From NCBI RefSeq assembly GCF_003030345.1, contig NZ_CP028158.1, positions 2,418,001-2,482,000 on the forward strand: 64,000 nt of DNA, written 5' to 3'. Both the position numbers and the translations under genes were made by a program. The stretch comes from Plantactinospora sp. BC1. GTDB lineage: Bacteria > Actinomycetota > Actinomycetes > Mycobacteriales > Micromonosporaceae. This document shows positions 7,888 to 17,881 of this stretch, in pieces (the stretch's first letter is position 1; every line of letters begins with the position of its first letter). The notes beneath the pieces were generated by a model. That model had not been told where the DNA came from. It saw only the letters and a program-made list of their open reading frames with translations, and did not search any database.

Positions 7888-10137
7888 ATGTCAGCCCGCG
7901 AGGCCTCCGAGGAAACCCGCCGTCGGCCGCTGCTGACCGTACTCTTCTGGGTCGGGGTGGGGTTGGCTCCGCTGGCCGCCCTGTTACTGCTGGTCGGGCA
8001 GGGGAACGGGCCGCTGCGGATCGCGGCGGTGCTCGCCGTGTTGGCGGTCGTACTCATCGGACTGTCGATCACGTTGCGTGGCGACTCGGAGGGTGTCCGG
8101 CTGGACCTGGAGGAGACCCTCATCGAGGAACTCGACGACCTGCGGGGCGAGCTGCGCAACGACATCGCCACGGCCGCCCGCGCCACGCACAAGGCGTTCG
8201 GCGAGAAGCTGGAGGTCGTCCAGGGCAACGTCGAGGCGCTGCGTGGCCAGATCGAGGCCGTCCGGGCTGCCGCCGCCGTACCGGGTGCCTCCGCTCCGGC
8301 CGCCGCGACCGGTGCGGCCGCCACGGCGGCGGTGGTCGGTGGCGCGGCCGGTTCCGCCAGCGTGCCCGCCGGGCGGGCGGCGGCCGAGCCGGGCGGGAGC
8401 GGCTGGGCCGGCACCGATCCGGGCCGGACCGGTCGGGTGCCGGACGAGCCTGCCTCGGCAGGCTGGGCGCCGGGCGGACCGGGCCGGGAGGGTTCCGGCG
8501 CCCGCCCCGACGGGCCACGCCGAGCGGGAAGCGGTCCGGCTCCGTCGCACGCCGCAGGTTCGCCGCACGCCGTGGGTCCGTCGCATGCGGCGGGTCCCTC
8601 CCACGCCGCCGGTCCGTCGCATGCTGCGGGTCCGGCGCACTCGGTGGACCAGGGCGACACCGGCGAGTTCCACGGTGGGCCGGGCGGCGGCTACCAGGGT
8701 GCTGCCGGCTACCGAGGCGGCAGTTATCCGGGGAGCGGCCGTCCCGACGGTGACCGGACCGGGCCGGGCCGGGGGCGGTACGGCCGGGACGAGGGCGCGG
8801 CGGCTGAGCCCGGGCAGTACGGCCACTCGTGGGCGCAGGGCGCCCGGCCGCGCGGCCCGGGCGGGATGGCGGGCAACCCGGGTGGCGTCTCCGGGCCCCC
8901 GCTCGGCCGGGGCGTGGTACGGCACACCGAGACCGTGCAGGTGACCACCCGGCAGACCATCGTCGGCGGGCACGAGGACGACGACCATGCCGGCTACGGC
9001 GGCGGCACCTACGGTGGCGGTGTCTACGGCGGCGGCGCCCAGCCGGGCGGCTACGGCAACGGCGGCTACGGCGGCGCCGGCCAGCCCGGCGGCTACGACG
9101 GTTACGGCAGCCAGGCTGGCTACGACGGCCAGGCTGGCGGCTACGGCGACGGTGGCCAGCGAGGCGGCTACGGCGCCGCCCAGCCCGGTGGCACCTACGG
9201 CGGTGGCACCTACGGTGGCGGCACCTACGGCGGTGGCGCCTACGGCGGTGGCGCCTACGGTGGCGGCGAGGAGCCGGCCGGTGGCCCGGGTCGAGGCGGT
9301 GACGGGCGTCGGGGTGGTGCCGGCCACGCCGGCGGCAGCGCCTACAACGGCGGCGGCAGCGGCTACGGGGGCGGCCCCGAGCGGGACGGGCGCGACGGGG
9401 ACCCGGACGACTGGCGGCCGGCGCAGGGGCGGCAGGCCGCCGAGCCCGCCGACGAGGGGCGGGACGGACGCCGGACCGGCGGAGACGGCGGCTGGCGTGG
9501 CCGTTCCGCCGACCCGGATCCGGATCCGGGGATCGGCGACCCGGCCGACGACTCGTACTGGGCCGAACTGCGGGCCGGCGACCGCTGGACCTCGGTACGC
9601 AGCGACGACCGTGGCCGCGAGGTCCGGATGGGCGAGCGGCGGGCGTCGATGCGCTCCGACGAGTCGGGTACCGAGCTGCGGGTCGAGGACCGCTGGGCGG
9701 AGATGCGCCGGGAGGAGCCGGGGCCGGGCGAGGACCGGCGGGCGGGTCGCCAGTGGTCGGAGTCCCGGGACGACGACCGGCGCTCCGAGGGTCAGAGCGG
9801 TCAGCGCGGTCAGAGCGGTCGCAGCGGTCAGCGCGGTCAGCGCGGTTCCGGCGGGTGGGCTGCCGACGACGCCGTCCCGCGCGGCGATGCTGGCGACTCC
9901 GGCGACGGTCGGGGCTGGGAGCGGTCCGGGGGTGCGCCGGCGCTGCCCGCCGGAGGTGTGGACCCGGCGTCCGTCTGGGGTCCACCGCGACAGGAGCCCG
10001 AGCCGGAGCCGGCCCGGCGGGGGCGGCGGCACCGGGACGACGAGGAGTACGGCTACCCGCCGCTGGACGAGGCGCCCCGGGCCGGCGGTACCCGACGGTC
10101 GGAGTACGGCTACCCCGCCGAGGGCGACTGGCGCTGA
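7888..10137 (+). CDS. large membrane-anchored protein with Gly/Tyr-rich low-complexity tail
   Basis: A 749-aa protein of unknown function. Two hydrophobic helices (residues 15-36 and 42-60) are followed by a coiled-coil-like stretch (about 66-130: EETLIEELDDLRGELRND). Next come Pro/Gly/Ala-rich sequence, an SHAAGP repeat (about 225-250), a Gly-Tyr region with many YGGG units (about 370-460), and a highly charged Arg/Asp/Gln part with GQSG/GQRG repeats. The tail is probably disordered and cytoplasmic. Codon 33 (7984-7986) is the rare leucine codon TTA. The leaderless TAGGCT box supports this start over upstream ones. Confidence 0.75.
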   Translation: MSAREASEETRRRPLLTVLFWVGVGLAPLAALLLLVGQGNGPLRIAAVLAVLAVVLIGLSITLRGDSEGVRLDLEETLIEELDDLRGELRNDIATAARATHKAFGEKLEVVQGNVEALRGQIEAVRAAAAVPGASAPAAATGAAATAAVVGGAAGSASVPAGRAAAEPGGSGWAGTDPGRTGRVPDEPASAGWAPGGPGREGSGARPDGPRRAGSGPAPSHAAGSPHAVGPSHAAGPSHAAGPSHAAGPAHSVDQGDTGEFHGGPGGGYQGAAGYRGGSYPGSGRPDGDRTGPGRGRYGRDEGAAAEPGQYGHSWAQGARPRGPGGMAGNPGGVSGPPLGRGVVRHTETVQVTTRQTIVGGHEDDDHAGYGGGTYGGGVYGGGAQPGGYGNGGYGGAGQPGGYDGYGSQAGYDGQAGGYGDGGQRGGYGAAQPGGTYGGGTYGGGTYGGGAYGGGAYGGGEEPAGGPGRGGDGRRGGAGHAGGSAYNGGGSGYGGGPERDGRDGDPDDWRPAQGRQAAEPADEGRDGRRTGGDGGWRGRSADPDPDPGIGDPADDSYWAELRAGDRWTSVRSDDRGREVRMGERRASMRSDESGTELRVEDRWAEMRREEPGPGEDRRAGRQWSESRDDDRRSEGQSGQRGQSGRSGQRGQRGSGGWAADDAVPRGDAGDSGDGRGWERSGGAPALPAGGVDPASVWGPPRQEPEPEPARRGRRHRDDEEYGYPPLDEAPRAGGTRRSEYGYPAEGDWR

Positions 10138-10195
10138 CCGGTGCGCCACCGTTCCGGGCCACCGGAGTGTTCCGCCCGGCGGTGCGGCCGGTACG

Positions 10196-11359
10196 TCACT
10201 TGTCGATGTCGCCGACGACGAAGAACATCGAGCCGAGGATCGCGATCAGGTCCGGCACCAGGCAGCCGGGGAGGAGCGTGGCCAGGGCCTGCACGTTGGC
10301 GTACGAGGCGGTGCGCAGCTTCATCCGCCACGGCGTCTTGTCGCCCCGGGACACCAGGTAGTAGCCGTTGATCCCGAGCGGGTTCTCGGTCCAGGCGTAG
10401 GTGTGCCCCTCCGGCGCCTTCACCACCTTCGGCAGCCGCACGTTCACCGGACCGCTGATCCGGTCGACCTGGTCCAGGCAGCGTTCCGCGAGGTCGAGCG
10501 AGACGTACACCTGGTCGAGCAGGACCTCGAACCGGGAGTGGCAGTCACCGGCGCTCCGGGTGACCACCGGCACGTCCAGCGAGCCGTACGCCAGGTAGGG
10601 CTCGTCGCGGCGCAGGTCGAGGTCGAGCCCCGAGGCCCGGGCGACCGGGCCGGAGGCGCCGTACGCGGCCGCGTCGGCGGCGGAGAGCACCCCGACCCCG
10701 ACGGTACGGGCCAGGAAGATGTCGTTGCGCCGGATCAGGTTGTCCAGGTCCGGCAGGCGGCGGCGTACCTCGCCGATCGCCGCCCTGGCCCGCCGGGTCC
10801 AGCCGGCCGGCACCTCCTCCTTGAGCCCGCCGACCCGGTTGAACATGTAGTGGATCCGGCCGCCGGAGACCTCCTCCATGACCGCCTGGAGGGTCTCGCG
10901 TTCCCGGAAGGCGTAGAACATCGGGGTGATGGCGCCGATCTCCAGCGGGTAGGAGCCGAGGAACATCAGGTGGTTGAGCACCCGGTTCAGCTCGGCGAGC
11001 GCGGTACGCAGCCAGACGGCCCGCTCCGGCACCTCGATCCCCATCATCCGCTCGACCGCCAGCACCACGCCCAGCTCGTTGGAGAAGGTCGACAGCCAGT
11101 CGTGCCGGTTGGCGAGCACGATGATCTGCCGGTAGTCGCGTACCTCGAAGAGTTTCTCGGCGCCCCGGTGCATGTAGCCGACGATCGGCTCGGAGGAAAT
11201 CACCCGCTCGCCGTCGAGCACCAGCTTGAGCCGGAGTACGCCGTGGGTCGACGGATGCTGCGGCCCGATGTTCAGCACCATGTCGGCGGTTTCCAGGCCC
11301 GCCCCGGTGCCGACGGTCAGTTCCCGCAGCGCCCCGGTGTCGGCAGTCATGCCCGTCAT
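10196..11359 (-). CDS. nuoD: orphan NADH-quinone oxidoreductase subunit D-like protein
   Basis: NuoD is the 49-kDa subunit of complex I that forms the quinone site; here it stands alone without other nuo genes. The 387-aa protein keeps GPQHPSTHG (His35, His39), HRG (Arg65) and FYAFRERE. The segment that reads DRLDY in canonical complex I is NRHDW here, so the quinone-site Tyr is Trp88. The start at ATG 11359 is set by a 4-nt ATGA overlap with the upstream methyltransferase gene. From memory, similar orphan copies exist at this locus in Streptomyces. Its function as a respiratory subunit is uncertain. Confidence 0.85.
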   Translation of the reverse strand: MTGMTADTGALRELTVGTGAGLETADMVLNIGPQHPSTHGVLRLKLVLDGERVISSEPIVGYMHRGAEKLFEVRDYRQIIVLANRHDWLSTFSNELGVVLAVERMMGIEVPERAVWLRTALAELNRVLNHLMFLGSYPLEIGAITPMFYAFRERETLQAVMEEVSGGRIHYMFNRVGGLKEEVPAGWTRRARAAIGEVRRRLPDLDNLIRRNDIFLARTVGVGVLSAADAAAYGASGPVARASGLDLDLRRDEPYLAYGSLDVPVVTRSAGDCHSRFEVLLDQVYVSLDLAERCLDQVDRISGPVNVRLPKVVKAPEGHTYAWTENPLGINGYYLVSRGDKTPWRMKLRTASYANVQALATLLPGCLVPDLIAILGSMFFVVGDIDK

Positions 11360-12453
11360 CGTGCCACGATCCGCCCGGCCGCATCGCCGGCCGGCGCGAC
11401 GTCCGGTCCGGCGCCGAGCCATCCAGCCGTCCCGGCACCGAGCCATCCGTCAGGTCCGGGGTCGACGCCGACCGGTTGCAGCAGCCACCAGTGGCCGCCG
11501 AGGCCGGCCGGGTCGGTCAGTTCGGCCGCCGTGGAGGCCCGGGCGAGCGCCCGGACGTAGCCGGCCGGGTCGGTCGAGGCCAGCGTCAGCGCCGGTCGTC
11601 GCCCGTCGGCCCCGAGCGCCCGCAGCGCACGGTGCTGTTCGACCAGGGTGTACGGCAGGCCGGCCCGCGCCGTACCGGCCGCCGCCACCGAGTCGACCGC
11701 GACGTGCGCGGTCAGGTCGCAGCTTCCGTCCGGTACCGGGTCGACCTGCCGGCCGGCCCGGAACCCGGTCAGCGTGCCGCGCACCGGGCGCGCGTCCCGC
11801 AGGTGTCCGTAGTCGACGGCGAGGGCCAGCCCCCGGTGCAGGCTGCCGACCGCCTCGGCCCAGGCGGCGTCCCGGGGCAGTCCGATCTCGACCCGCTCCG
11901 GCGGGCGCGGGGCGGACCCGTCCCGGCCCGGGGTCGGCCACCAGCGGGCCAGCCACTGCGTCTCGGCCGGGTCGAGCGGGCCGCCGGGGGACTCGGCACC
12001 GGTGGCCGGGTCGACGAGTACCCGCCGCCAGCCGGCCGGGCCGGCCTCCGCCACGTCCAGCGGTACGTTGTCCAGCCACTCGGTGCCGAGCAGCAGCCCG
12101 ACGATCCGCTCCGGCGGCTCCGGCCGCCAGTCGATCGTCTCCGGCAGCGCATCCGGGCGCGGGGCGAGTTCGACCCCGGTCAGCCGGAGCCGGGCGGCGA
12201 GTTCCGGCGGGGCGAGCCGGGCCAGCGTGCCGAGGAGTTCACCCCGGCCGGCACCGACGTCGACCACCTGCAACGGGTCGGGCCGGCCCAGCGCGGCGTC
12301 GAGCCGGTCGAGCAACCGCAGCAGGGCAGCGCCGAGCACGGGTACGGCGTGCGCGCTGGTCCGGAAGTGCGCGGCCGGTCCGGCACCTCCGACGAAGAAT
12401 CCCCGGTCACCGTAGAGCGCGGTGGTCATCGCGGCTCGCCATCCGATCGGCAC
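11356..12453 (-). CDS. SAM-dependent methyltransferase, MidA/NDUFAF7 (DUF185) family
   Basis: A 365-aa class I methyltransferase. [12 protein letters not shown] is SAM motif [11 protein letters not shown] follows, and LAVDYGHL is the family DYG motif. The mitochondrial member NDUFAF7 dimethylates an arginine of NDUFS2, the NuoD homologue. Here the gene is translationally coupled to an orphan nuoD that keeps the matching arginine, so NuoD is the likely substrate (inference). GTG 12453 is preferred over ATG 12429 because TAACCT sits six bases upstream. Confidence 0.85.
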   Translation of the reverse strand: MPIGWRAAMTTALYGDRGFFVGGAGPAAHFRTSAHAVPVLGAALLRLLDRLDAALGRPDPLQVVDVGAGRGELLGTLARLAPPELAARLRLTGVELAPRPDALPETIDWRPEPPERIVGLLLGTEWLDNVPLDVAEAGPAGWRRVLVDPATGAESPGGPLDPAETQWLARWWPTPGRDGSAPRPPERVEIGLPRDAAWAEAVGSLHRGLALAVDYGHLRDARPVRGTLTGFRAGRQVDPVPDGSCDLTAHVAVDSVAAAGTARAGLPYTLVEQHRALRALGADGRRPALTLASTDPAGYVRALARASTAAELTDPAGLGGHWWLLQPVGVDPGPDGWLGAGTAGWLGAGPDVAPAGDAAGRIVAR

Positions 12454-12459
12454 CGGCCC

Positions 12460-12465
12460 AGGTTA
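12460..12465 (-). promoter_or_regulatory. -10 box TAACCT for leaderless methyltransferase gene
   Basis: On the minus strand TAACCT ends six bases before GTG 12453. It would drive the methyltransferase-nuoD pair. Confidence 0.5.
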
Positions 12466-12523
12466 TGCGGCGCCGGTCACCCCGGGCCGCCACCCGCCCC
12501 GGACAGCAGGCGACCGGCGGTGA

Positions 12524-12538
12524 AGGTTTTCACAACCT
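12524..12538. promoter_or_regulatory. short inverted repeat in divergent promoter region
   Basis: AGGTT and AACCT flank five bases between the methyltransferase pair and the DUF2520 gene. Downstream, TTGGTC near 12540 and CATACT near 12567 could form a promoter for the DUF2520 gene. The assignment is weak. Confidence 0.3.
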
Positions 12539-12611
12539 CTTGGTCCCGAGCTGGCCGGACGGCGCATACTTGCGATCGACCGGTACCACTTATCGAGGAC
12601 TGGATCACGCT

Positions 12612-13613
12612 ATGAGCGCTTCCGCGCGCCCGCAGGCCGGCACCTCCGGCGGGTCGGCCCGGCCATCGGCCGCCGCCCCGAGCCGTGATCCGGCCGGTCA
12701 GGGCCAGTCGCACCCCATGATCCCCCGCCAGCTCACCGTCGGCGTGATCGGCGCCGGCCGGGTCGGAGCGGTGCTCGGCGCCGCGCTGGGCCGGGCCGGA
12801 CACCGGGTGGTCGCCGCCGCCGGGGTCTCGACCGCCGCCCGGGACCGGATCGCCCGGCTGCTGCCCGGGACCTCGGTACGCCCCGCCGACGAGGTGGCCC
12901 GCGCCGCCACCGACCTGCTGCTGCTCGCCGTACCCGACGACTCGCTGGCCCCGGTCGTGGCCGGGCTGGCCGGGACCGGCGCGCTCCGCCCCGGGCAGGT
13001 GCTGGCGCACACCTCCGGCGCGCACGGGCTCGACGTGCTCGCCCCGGCCGTGGCGGTCGGGGCGCACCCGCTGGCGCTGCACCCGGCGATGACCTTCACC
13101 GGTACCGCCGAGGACCTGCGTCGGCTGCCCGGCATCTCGTACGGGGTGACGGTCCCGGAGCCGCTGCGGCCGTTCGCCGTCCGGCTCGTCGCCGACCTCG
13201 GCGGGGTACCCGAGTGGGTCGCCGAACCGGATCGCCCGCTCTACCATGCCGCGCTCGCGCACGGCGCGAACCACCTTGTCACGCTGGTCAACGAGGCGGT
13301 GGAGTTGCTCCGCGCCGCCGGGGTGGCCCAGCCGGCGAAGGTGCTCGGGCCGCTGCTGCGGGCCGCCCTGGACAACTCGCTGCGGCTCGGCGACGCGGCG
13401 CTGACCGGGCCGGTGTCCCGGGGCGACGCCGGTACGATCGCCCGGCACCTGGACCGGCTGGCCGCCACCGCCCCGGAGTCGGTACCCGGCTACCTGGCGC
13501 TGGCCCGCCGTACCGCCGACCGGGCGATCGCCGCCGGCCGGCTCCGCCCGGCCGACGCCGAGGCCCTGCTCGGGGTCTTGGCGGACCGGGACCGGAAGGT
13601 CACCGCCGCGTGA
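12612..13613 (+). CDS. Rossmann-fold/DUF2520 oxidoreductase-like protein
   Basis: A 333-aa predicted NAD(P)-binding protein. About 35 disordered N-terminal residues precede the dinucleotide site [16 protein letters not shown] (about residues 43-58). A C-terminal helical DUF2520 domain contains [11 protein letters not shown] and HGANHL. The same family precedes panC in many actinobacteria (Rv3603c). A role in pantoate or CoA metabolism is suggested by position only. ATG 12717 inside the frame would give a shorter protein starting right at the Rossmann fold. Confidence 0.8.
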   Translation: MSASARPQAGTSGGSARPSAAAPSRDPAGQGQSHPMIPRQLTVGVIGAGRVGAVLGAALGRAGHRVVAAAGVSTAARDRIARLLPGTSVRPADEVARAATDLLLLAVPDDSLAPVVAGLAGTGALRPGQVLAHTSGAHGLDVLAPAVAVGAHPLALHPAMTFTGTAEDLRRLPGISYGVTVPEPLRPFAVRLVADLGGVPEWVAEPDRPLYHAALAHGANHLVTLVNEAVELLRAAGVAQPAKVLGPLLRAALDNSLRLGDAALTGPVSRGDAGTIARHLDRLAATAPESVPGYLALARRTADRAIAAGRLRPADAEALLGVLADRDRKVTAA

Positions 13614-13665
13614 CGACCGAGCGGCGGGAAGAGCGGCAGGTGACCGGGGAGGAGTGGGGAGCGAG

Positions 13666-14526
13666 ATGACCACGGTGTTGCGCACCCGGGCGGAGTTGGC
13701 GGCCACCCTGGCCCCGCTGCCCGGGAGGCTGGCGGTGGTGATGACCATGGGCGCGCTGCACTCCGGGCACGAGGCGCTGCTGCGGGCGGCCCGGGAGCGG
13801 GCCGACACCGTACTGGCGACGATCTTCGTGAACCCGCTCCAGTTCGGCCCGAACGAGGACTTCGACCGGTACCCCCGGACCTTCGAGGCCGACCTGGCGG
13901 TCTGCCGGGCGGCCGGGGTGCGGTACGTCTTCGCCCCGTCCCGGGAGGAGCTGTATCCGGGCGGCGAGCCGATGGTCCGGGTCGACCCGGGCAGCCTCGG
14001 CGAGGAGTTGGAGGGCGCCAGCCGCCCCGGCTTCTTCACCGGGGTGCTGACCGTGGTGGCGAAGCTGCTCAACCTGCTCCGGCCGGACGTCGCGCTCTTC
14101 GGCGAGAAGGACTACCAGCAGCTCACCCTGGTCCGCCGGATGGTCCGCGACCTGGAGCTGGACGTCGAGATCGTCGGCGTGCCGACCGTACGCGAGTCGG
14201 ACGGGCTGGCGCTCTCCAGCCGCAACCGCTACCTGTCGGCCGAGGAACGGGTCTCGGCGCTGCGGCTGTCGGCGGCGCTGCGGGCCGGCAGCGACGCCGC
14301 CGGGGCCGGGCGGGGTGCCGACGGTACGCTCGCCGCCGCCTACCGGGCCTTTGGCGAGGGTACGACCGGCGCGAAGCTGGACTACCTGGTGCTGACCGCC
14401 CCGGACCTGGGCCCGGCACCGGTCACCGGACCGGCCCGGATGCTGGTGGCCGCCTGGGTCGGCTCCACCCGACTGATCGACAACATGCCGGTCGACCTGG
14501 CTCCGGCTCCCGCTCCGGCCGGCTGA
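13666..14526 (+). CDS. panC: pantothenate synthetase
   Basis: PanC joins pantoate and beta-alanine using ATP, the last step of pantothenate synthesis. The 286-aa protein shows [14 protein letters not shown] (HxGH nucleotide site), [28 protein letters not shown] and [13 protein letters not shown], all family signatures. ATG 13666 has GGGGAG just upstream; GTG 13654 in the same frame also has a ribosome site and would add four residues. panD follows after 56 bp and supplies its beta-alanine. Confidence 0.95.
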   Translation: MTTVLRTRAELAATLAPLPGRLAVVMTMGALHSGHEALLRAARERADTVLATIFVNPLQFGPNEDFDRYPRTFEADLAVCRAAGVRYVFAPSREELYPGGEPMVRVDPGSLGEELEGASRPGFFTGVLTVVAKLLNLLRPDVALFGEKDYQQLTLVRRMVRDLELDVEIVGVPTVRESDGLALSSRNRYLSAEERVSALRLSAALRAGSDAAGAGRGADGTLAAAYRAFGEGTTGAKLDYLVLTAPDLGPAPVTGPARMLVAAWVGSTRLIDNMPVDLAPAPAPAG

Positions 14527-14582
14527 GGCCCCGACCGTCCGACGACCGCCAGCGACATCCCTGCACCACGGAGGACGTACCG

Positions 14583-15008
14583 ATGTTCCGCACGATGCTC
14601 AAGTCGAAGATCCACCGGGCCACGGTGACCCAGGCGGACCTGCACTACGTCGGTTCGGTGACCATCGACGCCGACCTGCTGGACGCCGCCGACCTGCTCC
14701 CCGGCGAGCAGGTCGCGATCGTGGACGTCACGAACGGGGCCCGGCTGGAGACGTACGTGATCCCCGGGGAGCGCGGCAGTGGCGTGATCGGCATCAACGG
14801 CGCCGCCGCGCACCTGGTGCACCCGGGTGACCTGGTCATCCTGATCTCGTACGGCCAGATGGACGACGCCGAGGCGCGGACGTACCAGCCCCGGATCGTG
14901 CACGTCGACGCGGCGAACCGGATCATCGAACTGGGCGCCGACCCGGCGGATGCCGTACCGGGAATGGTCGGCGACCCGGTCCGGGGCGACCTCGTCGCCA
15001 CCGCCTGA
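14583..15008 (+). CDS. panD: aspartate 1-decarboxylase
   Basis: PanD makes beta-alanine from aspartate for pantothenate. The 141-aa proenzyme carries HYVGSVTID with Gly24-Ser25, the self-cleavage site that creates the pyruvoyl group. The substrate-binding motif INGAAAHLV is present. GGAGG lies upstream of ATG 14583. It forms an operon with panC. Confidence 0.96.
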   Translation: MFRTMLKSKIHRATVTQADLHYVGSVTIDADLLDAADLLPGEQVAIVDVTNGARLETYVIPGERGSGVIGINGAAAHLVHPGDLVILISYGQMDDAEARTYQPRIVHVDAANRIIELGADPADAVPGMVGDPVRGDLVATA

Positions 15009-15023
15009 TCCGCCGACCTCTCT

Positions 15024-15064
15024 TGGAGCGACCCGCCGGGGATCCTGGAGCGACCCGCCGGGGA
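15024..15064 (+). repeat. 22-bp direct repeat after panD
   Basis: TGGAGCGACCCGCCGGGGA occurs at 15024 and again at 15046, separated by three bases. It lies between panD and the lipoprotein gene and looks like a recent tandem duplication. Confidence 0.7.
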
Positions 15065-15146
15065 GATGATCTTCCCTTCCGGGTGACCCCGCCGGTTAAC
15101 GTAGGGTGCAGCCATCCGGACCGTTGGTCGCCCTGGGGAGGACGCG

Positions 15147-16052
15147 ATGCGCCGTTGGACGAGCGCCCTGGCGCTGGCCGGGGCGGTGCTGCTCGGCGTC
15201 GCCGGCTGTGCGCCTCCGGGTGGCACCGACGGCGACCTCACCAACGACTGGGCGCCGGTCGGCGAGCCGGCGGTCTTCACCCCGGCGGCCGAGACCTGCC
15301 ACTCGGCGGACTTCTCCGAGACGGTCTACCTCTCCTCGTACCTGCCGGTGGAGTGCACCAGCAACCACCGGCTGGAGACCGTGCACGTGGGCACCTTCGC
15401 CGGGGCGGCGGGCGAGGCGGAGAAGCCGCCGGCACCGGGCTCGGCCGGCTTCACCACCGCGTACGCCGAGTGCGACAGCCGGGCGCGCGGATTCCTCGGC
15501 GCGGACTGGCGTACCGGGCGGCTCTGGCTCGGTGTGGCGGTGCCCTCCCCGAAGGGCTGGTCGGCCGGGGCCCGGTGGTTCCGCTGTGACCTGACCGAAC
15601 TGTCCAACGTCGAGGAGGACGGCGACGCGGTGAGCCGGACGGCGAGCCTGAAGGGCGCGCTGCGCGAGGCCGGACCGCTCCGGTTGGGCTGCTACGCCAC
15701 CACCCTGACCCGGACCGAGACGATCGACCGGATGCCCCCGGTGGAGTGCTCGGCCCGGCACAACACCGAGTTCGCCGGGGTGTGGCGGGCACCGGCGACG
15801 TTGAAATACCCGACGGCGGAGCGGGACTGGCAGCCCTTCTACGACGGCTGCTACACCATCGCGGCCCGGTTCGTCGGGGTGTCGCAGAGCACGGTCCGGT
15901 TCCGTACCGGGGTGGTGACGCTGCCCGGCGGGCGGGACGACTGGACGTCGGGCAACCGTGGGGTCCGGTGCTACCTGTGGGTCTCCGACGGCAAGTTCAC
16001 CCGCTCGCTGAAGGGTGCCGGCGCGAACGGGCTGCCGATCCGGACCGGTTGA
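15147..16052 (+). CDS. septum-formation-domain lipoprotein
   Basis: A 301-aa exported protein. The lipoprotein signal ends at GVAGC. The mature part has two similar halves, each with conserved Cys and a short motif with VECSxxHxxE-like spacing (PVECTSNHRLETV and PVECSARHNTEF). This matches the 'septum formation' family of actinobacterial surface proteins, whose real role is not established. The paired cysteines suggest disulfides outside the cell. GGGGAGG precedes ATG 15147. Confidence 0.75.
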   Translation: MRRWTSALALAGAVLLGVAGCAPPGGTDGDLTNDWAPVGEPAVFTPAAETCHSADFSETVYLSSYLPVECTSNHRLETVHVGTFAGAAGEAEKPPAPGSAGFTTAYAECDSRARGFLGADWRTGRLWLGVAVPSPKGWSAGARWFRCDLTELSNVEEDGDAVSRTASLKGALREAGPLRLGCYATTLTRTETIDRMPPVECSARHNTEFAGVWRAPATLKYPTAERDWQPFYDGCYTIAARFVGVSQSTVRFRTGVVTLPGGRDDWTSGNRGVRCYLWVSDGKFTRSLKGAGANGLPIRTG

Positions 16053-16177
16053 TCTCGATCGATCCGGTGCCGGGCGCCTCGTCGTCCGGTCGGCGGAGCG
16101 TCTTCGCCAGAGCGTCGTAGGCCACTTCTCCCGCCCCCGGGGCGCCCCGGCCCACCCGTACGCGGTTGACTGGAGCG

Positions 16178-17881
16178 ATGCAGTTTCCGACCGTCGACCT
16201 GCCGGTGGTACCCCGGCTGCTGGCCGCGCCGGCACCCGGCTGGGTGGAGACCACCGACGTGGTCGTGATCGGGTCGGGCATCGCCGGGCTCACCGCCGCA
16301 CTACACCTGCGCGAGGCGGGACTGCACGTGACCGTGGTGACGAAGGTCAACATCGACGACGGCTCGACCCGGTGGGCGCAGGGCGGCATCGCAGCCGTAC
16401 TCGATCCGCTGGACACCCCGGCCGCGCACGCCTCGGACACCGAGCTGGCCGGGGTCGGGCTCTGCGACCCGGCGGCGGTCCGGGTGCTGGTGGAGGAGGG
16501 GCCGACCCGGCTGCGGGAGCTGATCCGGGCCGGGGCCGAGTTCGACCGCAACCCGGACGGTTCGCTGATGCTGACCCGGGAGGGCGGGCACCGGGCCGAC
16601 CGGATCGTGCACGCCGGCGGGGACGCGACCGGGGCCGAGGTGCAGCGGGCGCTGCACGCCGCGGTCGGCCGCGACCCCTGGATCCGGCTGGTCGAGCACG
16701 CCCTCGTCCTCGACCTGCTCCGGGCCCCGGACGGCGGCTGGGCCGGGCCGGGGCGGGCCTGCGGGATCACCCTGCACGTGCTCGGCGAGGGCAGCGAGGA
16801 CGGCGTCGGCGCGATCCTGGCCCGGGCGGTGGTGCTGGCCACCGGCGGGATGGGGCAGGTCTTCGCCGCCACCACGAACCCGGTGGTCTCCACCGGCGAC
16901 GGCGTCGCCCTGGCGATGCGGGCCGGTGCCGCCGTGACCGACCTGGAGTTCGTCCAGTTCCATCCGACCGCGCTGATGGCGCCGGCCGCGGCCGGGGTCG
17001 ACGGCGTCACCCCGGCCCGCTCCGCCCAGCAGCCGCTGGTCTCCGAGGCGCTGCGCGGCGAGGGCGCGCACCTGGTCGACGCGGACGGCAAGCGGTTCAT
17101 GGTCGGCCAGCACGAGTTGGCCGAGCTGGCCCCCCGGGACGTTGTGGCCAAGGGCATCCACCGGGTACTCCTGGCCACCGGCGCCGACCACGTCTTCCTG
17201 GACGCCCGACACCTCGGCGCGGAGTTCCTGGCCCGGCGCTTCCCCACCATCGTCGCCTCCTGCCGTTCGGCCGGGATCGACCCGGCGGAGCAGCCGATCC
17301 CCGTCGCCCCGGCCGCGCACTACGCCTCCGGCGGGGTACGCACCGACCTGCACGGCCGCACCTCCATCCCGGGCCTGTACGCCTGTGGCGAGGTCGCCTG
17401 CACCGGCGTGCACGGCGCGAACCGGCTGGCCAGCAACTCGCTGCTGGAGGGGCTGGTCTTCGCCCGGCGGATCACCCAGGACATCGCCCGGGACCTGCCG
17501 GCACAGGCCGAGCCGGCGTCGACCGGGGCGTGGCGGGGCGGCGAGGGCGCGACGGTCGACCCGGCGGTGCGGGCGAGCCTGGCCCGGGCGATGACCCGGG
17601 GTGCCGGGGTGCTCCGCTCCGCCGACTCGCTCCGGGCGACCGCCGCCGAGCTGGTCACCCTCGGGGCGACCCGGGGTGCGCCGCGTACCGCGAGCTGGGA
17701 GGCGACCAACCTGCTCACGGTGGCCGCCGCGCTGGTCGGTGCGGCGTACGCCCGGCAGGAGACCCGGGGCTGCCATTGGCGTGAGGACTTCTCACAGGCA
17801 CGCGATGATTGGCTCGGACACCTGGTCGGGTCGATCGGTCCGGCGGGCGAACTGCGACAGGACTGGGAGGCACTGTGCTGA
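16178..17881 (+). CDS. nadB: L-aspartate oxidase
   Basis: NadB oxidises aspartate to iminoaspartate, the first step of NAD synthesis. The protein (567 aa from ATG 16178) has the FAD site VVVIGSGIAGLTAALHL, the STRWAQGGIAAV stretch, the TGGMGQVF flavin motif, EFVQFHPTAL, and the C-terminal family signature GEVACTGVHGANRLASNSLLE. An in-frame TTG at 16166 is a less likely start. It overlaps nadC by seven bases. nadA is not in the window. Confidence 0.95.
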   Translation: MQFPTVDLPVVPRLLAAPAPGWVETTDVVVIGSGIAGLTAALHLREAGLHVTVVTKVNIDDGSTRWAQGGIAAVLDPLDTPAAHASDTELAGVGLCDPAAVRVLVEEGPTRLRELIRAGAEFDRNPDGSLMLTREGGHRADRIVHAGGDATGAEVQRALHAAVGRDPWIRLVEHALVLDLLRAPDGGWAGPGRACGITLHVLGEGSEDGVGAILARAVVLATGGMGQVFAATTNPVVSTGDGVALAMRAGAAVTDLEFVQFHPTALMAPAAAGVDGVTPARSAQQPLVSEALRGEGAHLVDADGKRFMVGQHELAELAPRDVVAKGIHRVLLATGADHVFLDARHLGAEFLARRFPTIVASCRSAGIDPAEQPIPVAPAAHYASGGVRTDLHGRTSIPGLYACGEVACTGVHGANRLASNSLLEGLVFARRITQDIARDLPAQAEPASTGAWRGGEGATVDPAVRASLARAMTRGAGVLRSADSLRATAAELVTLGATRGAPRTASWEATNLLTVAAALVGAAYARQETRGCHWREDFSQARDDWLGHLVGSIGPAGELRQDWEALC

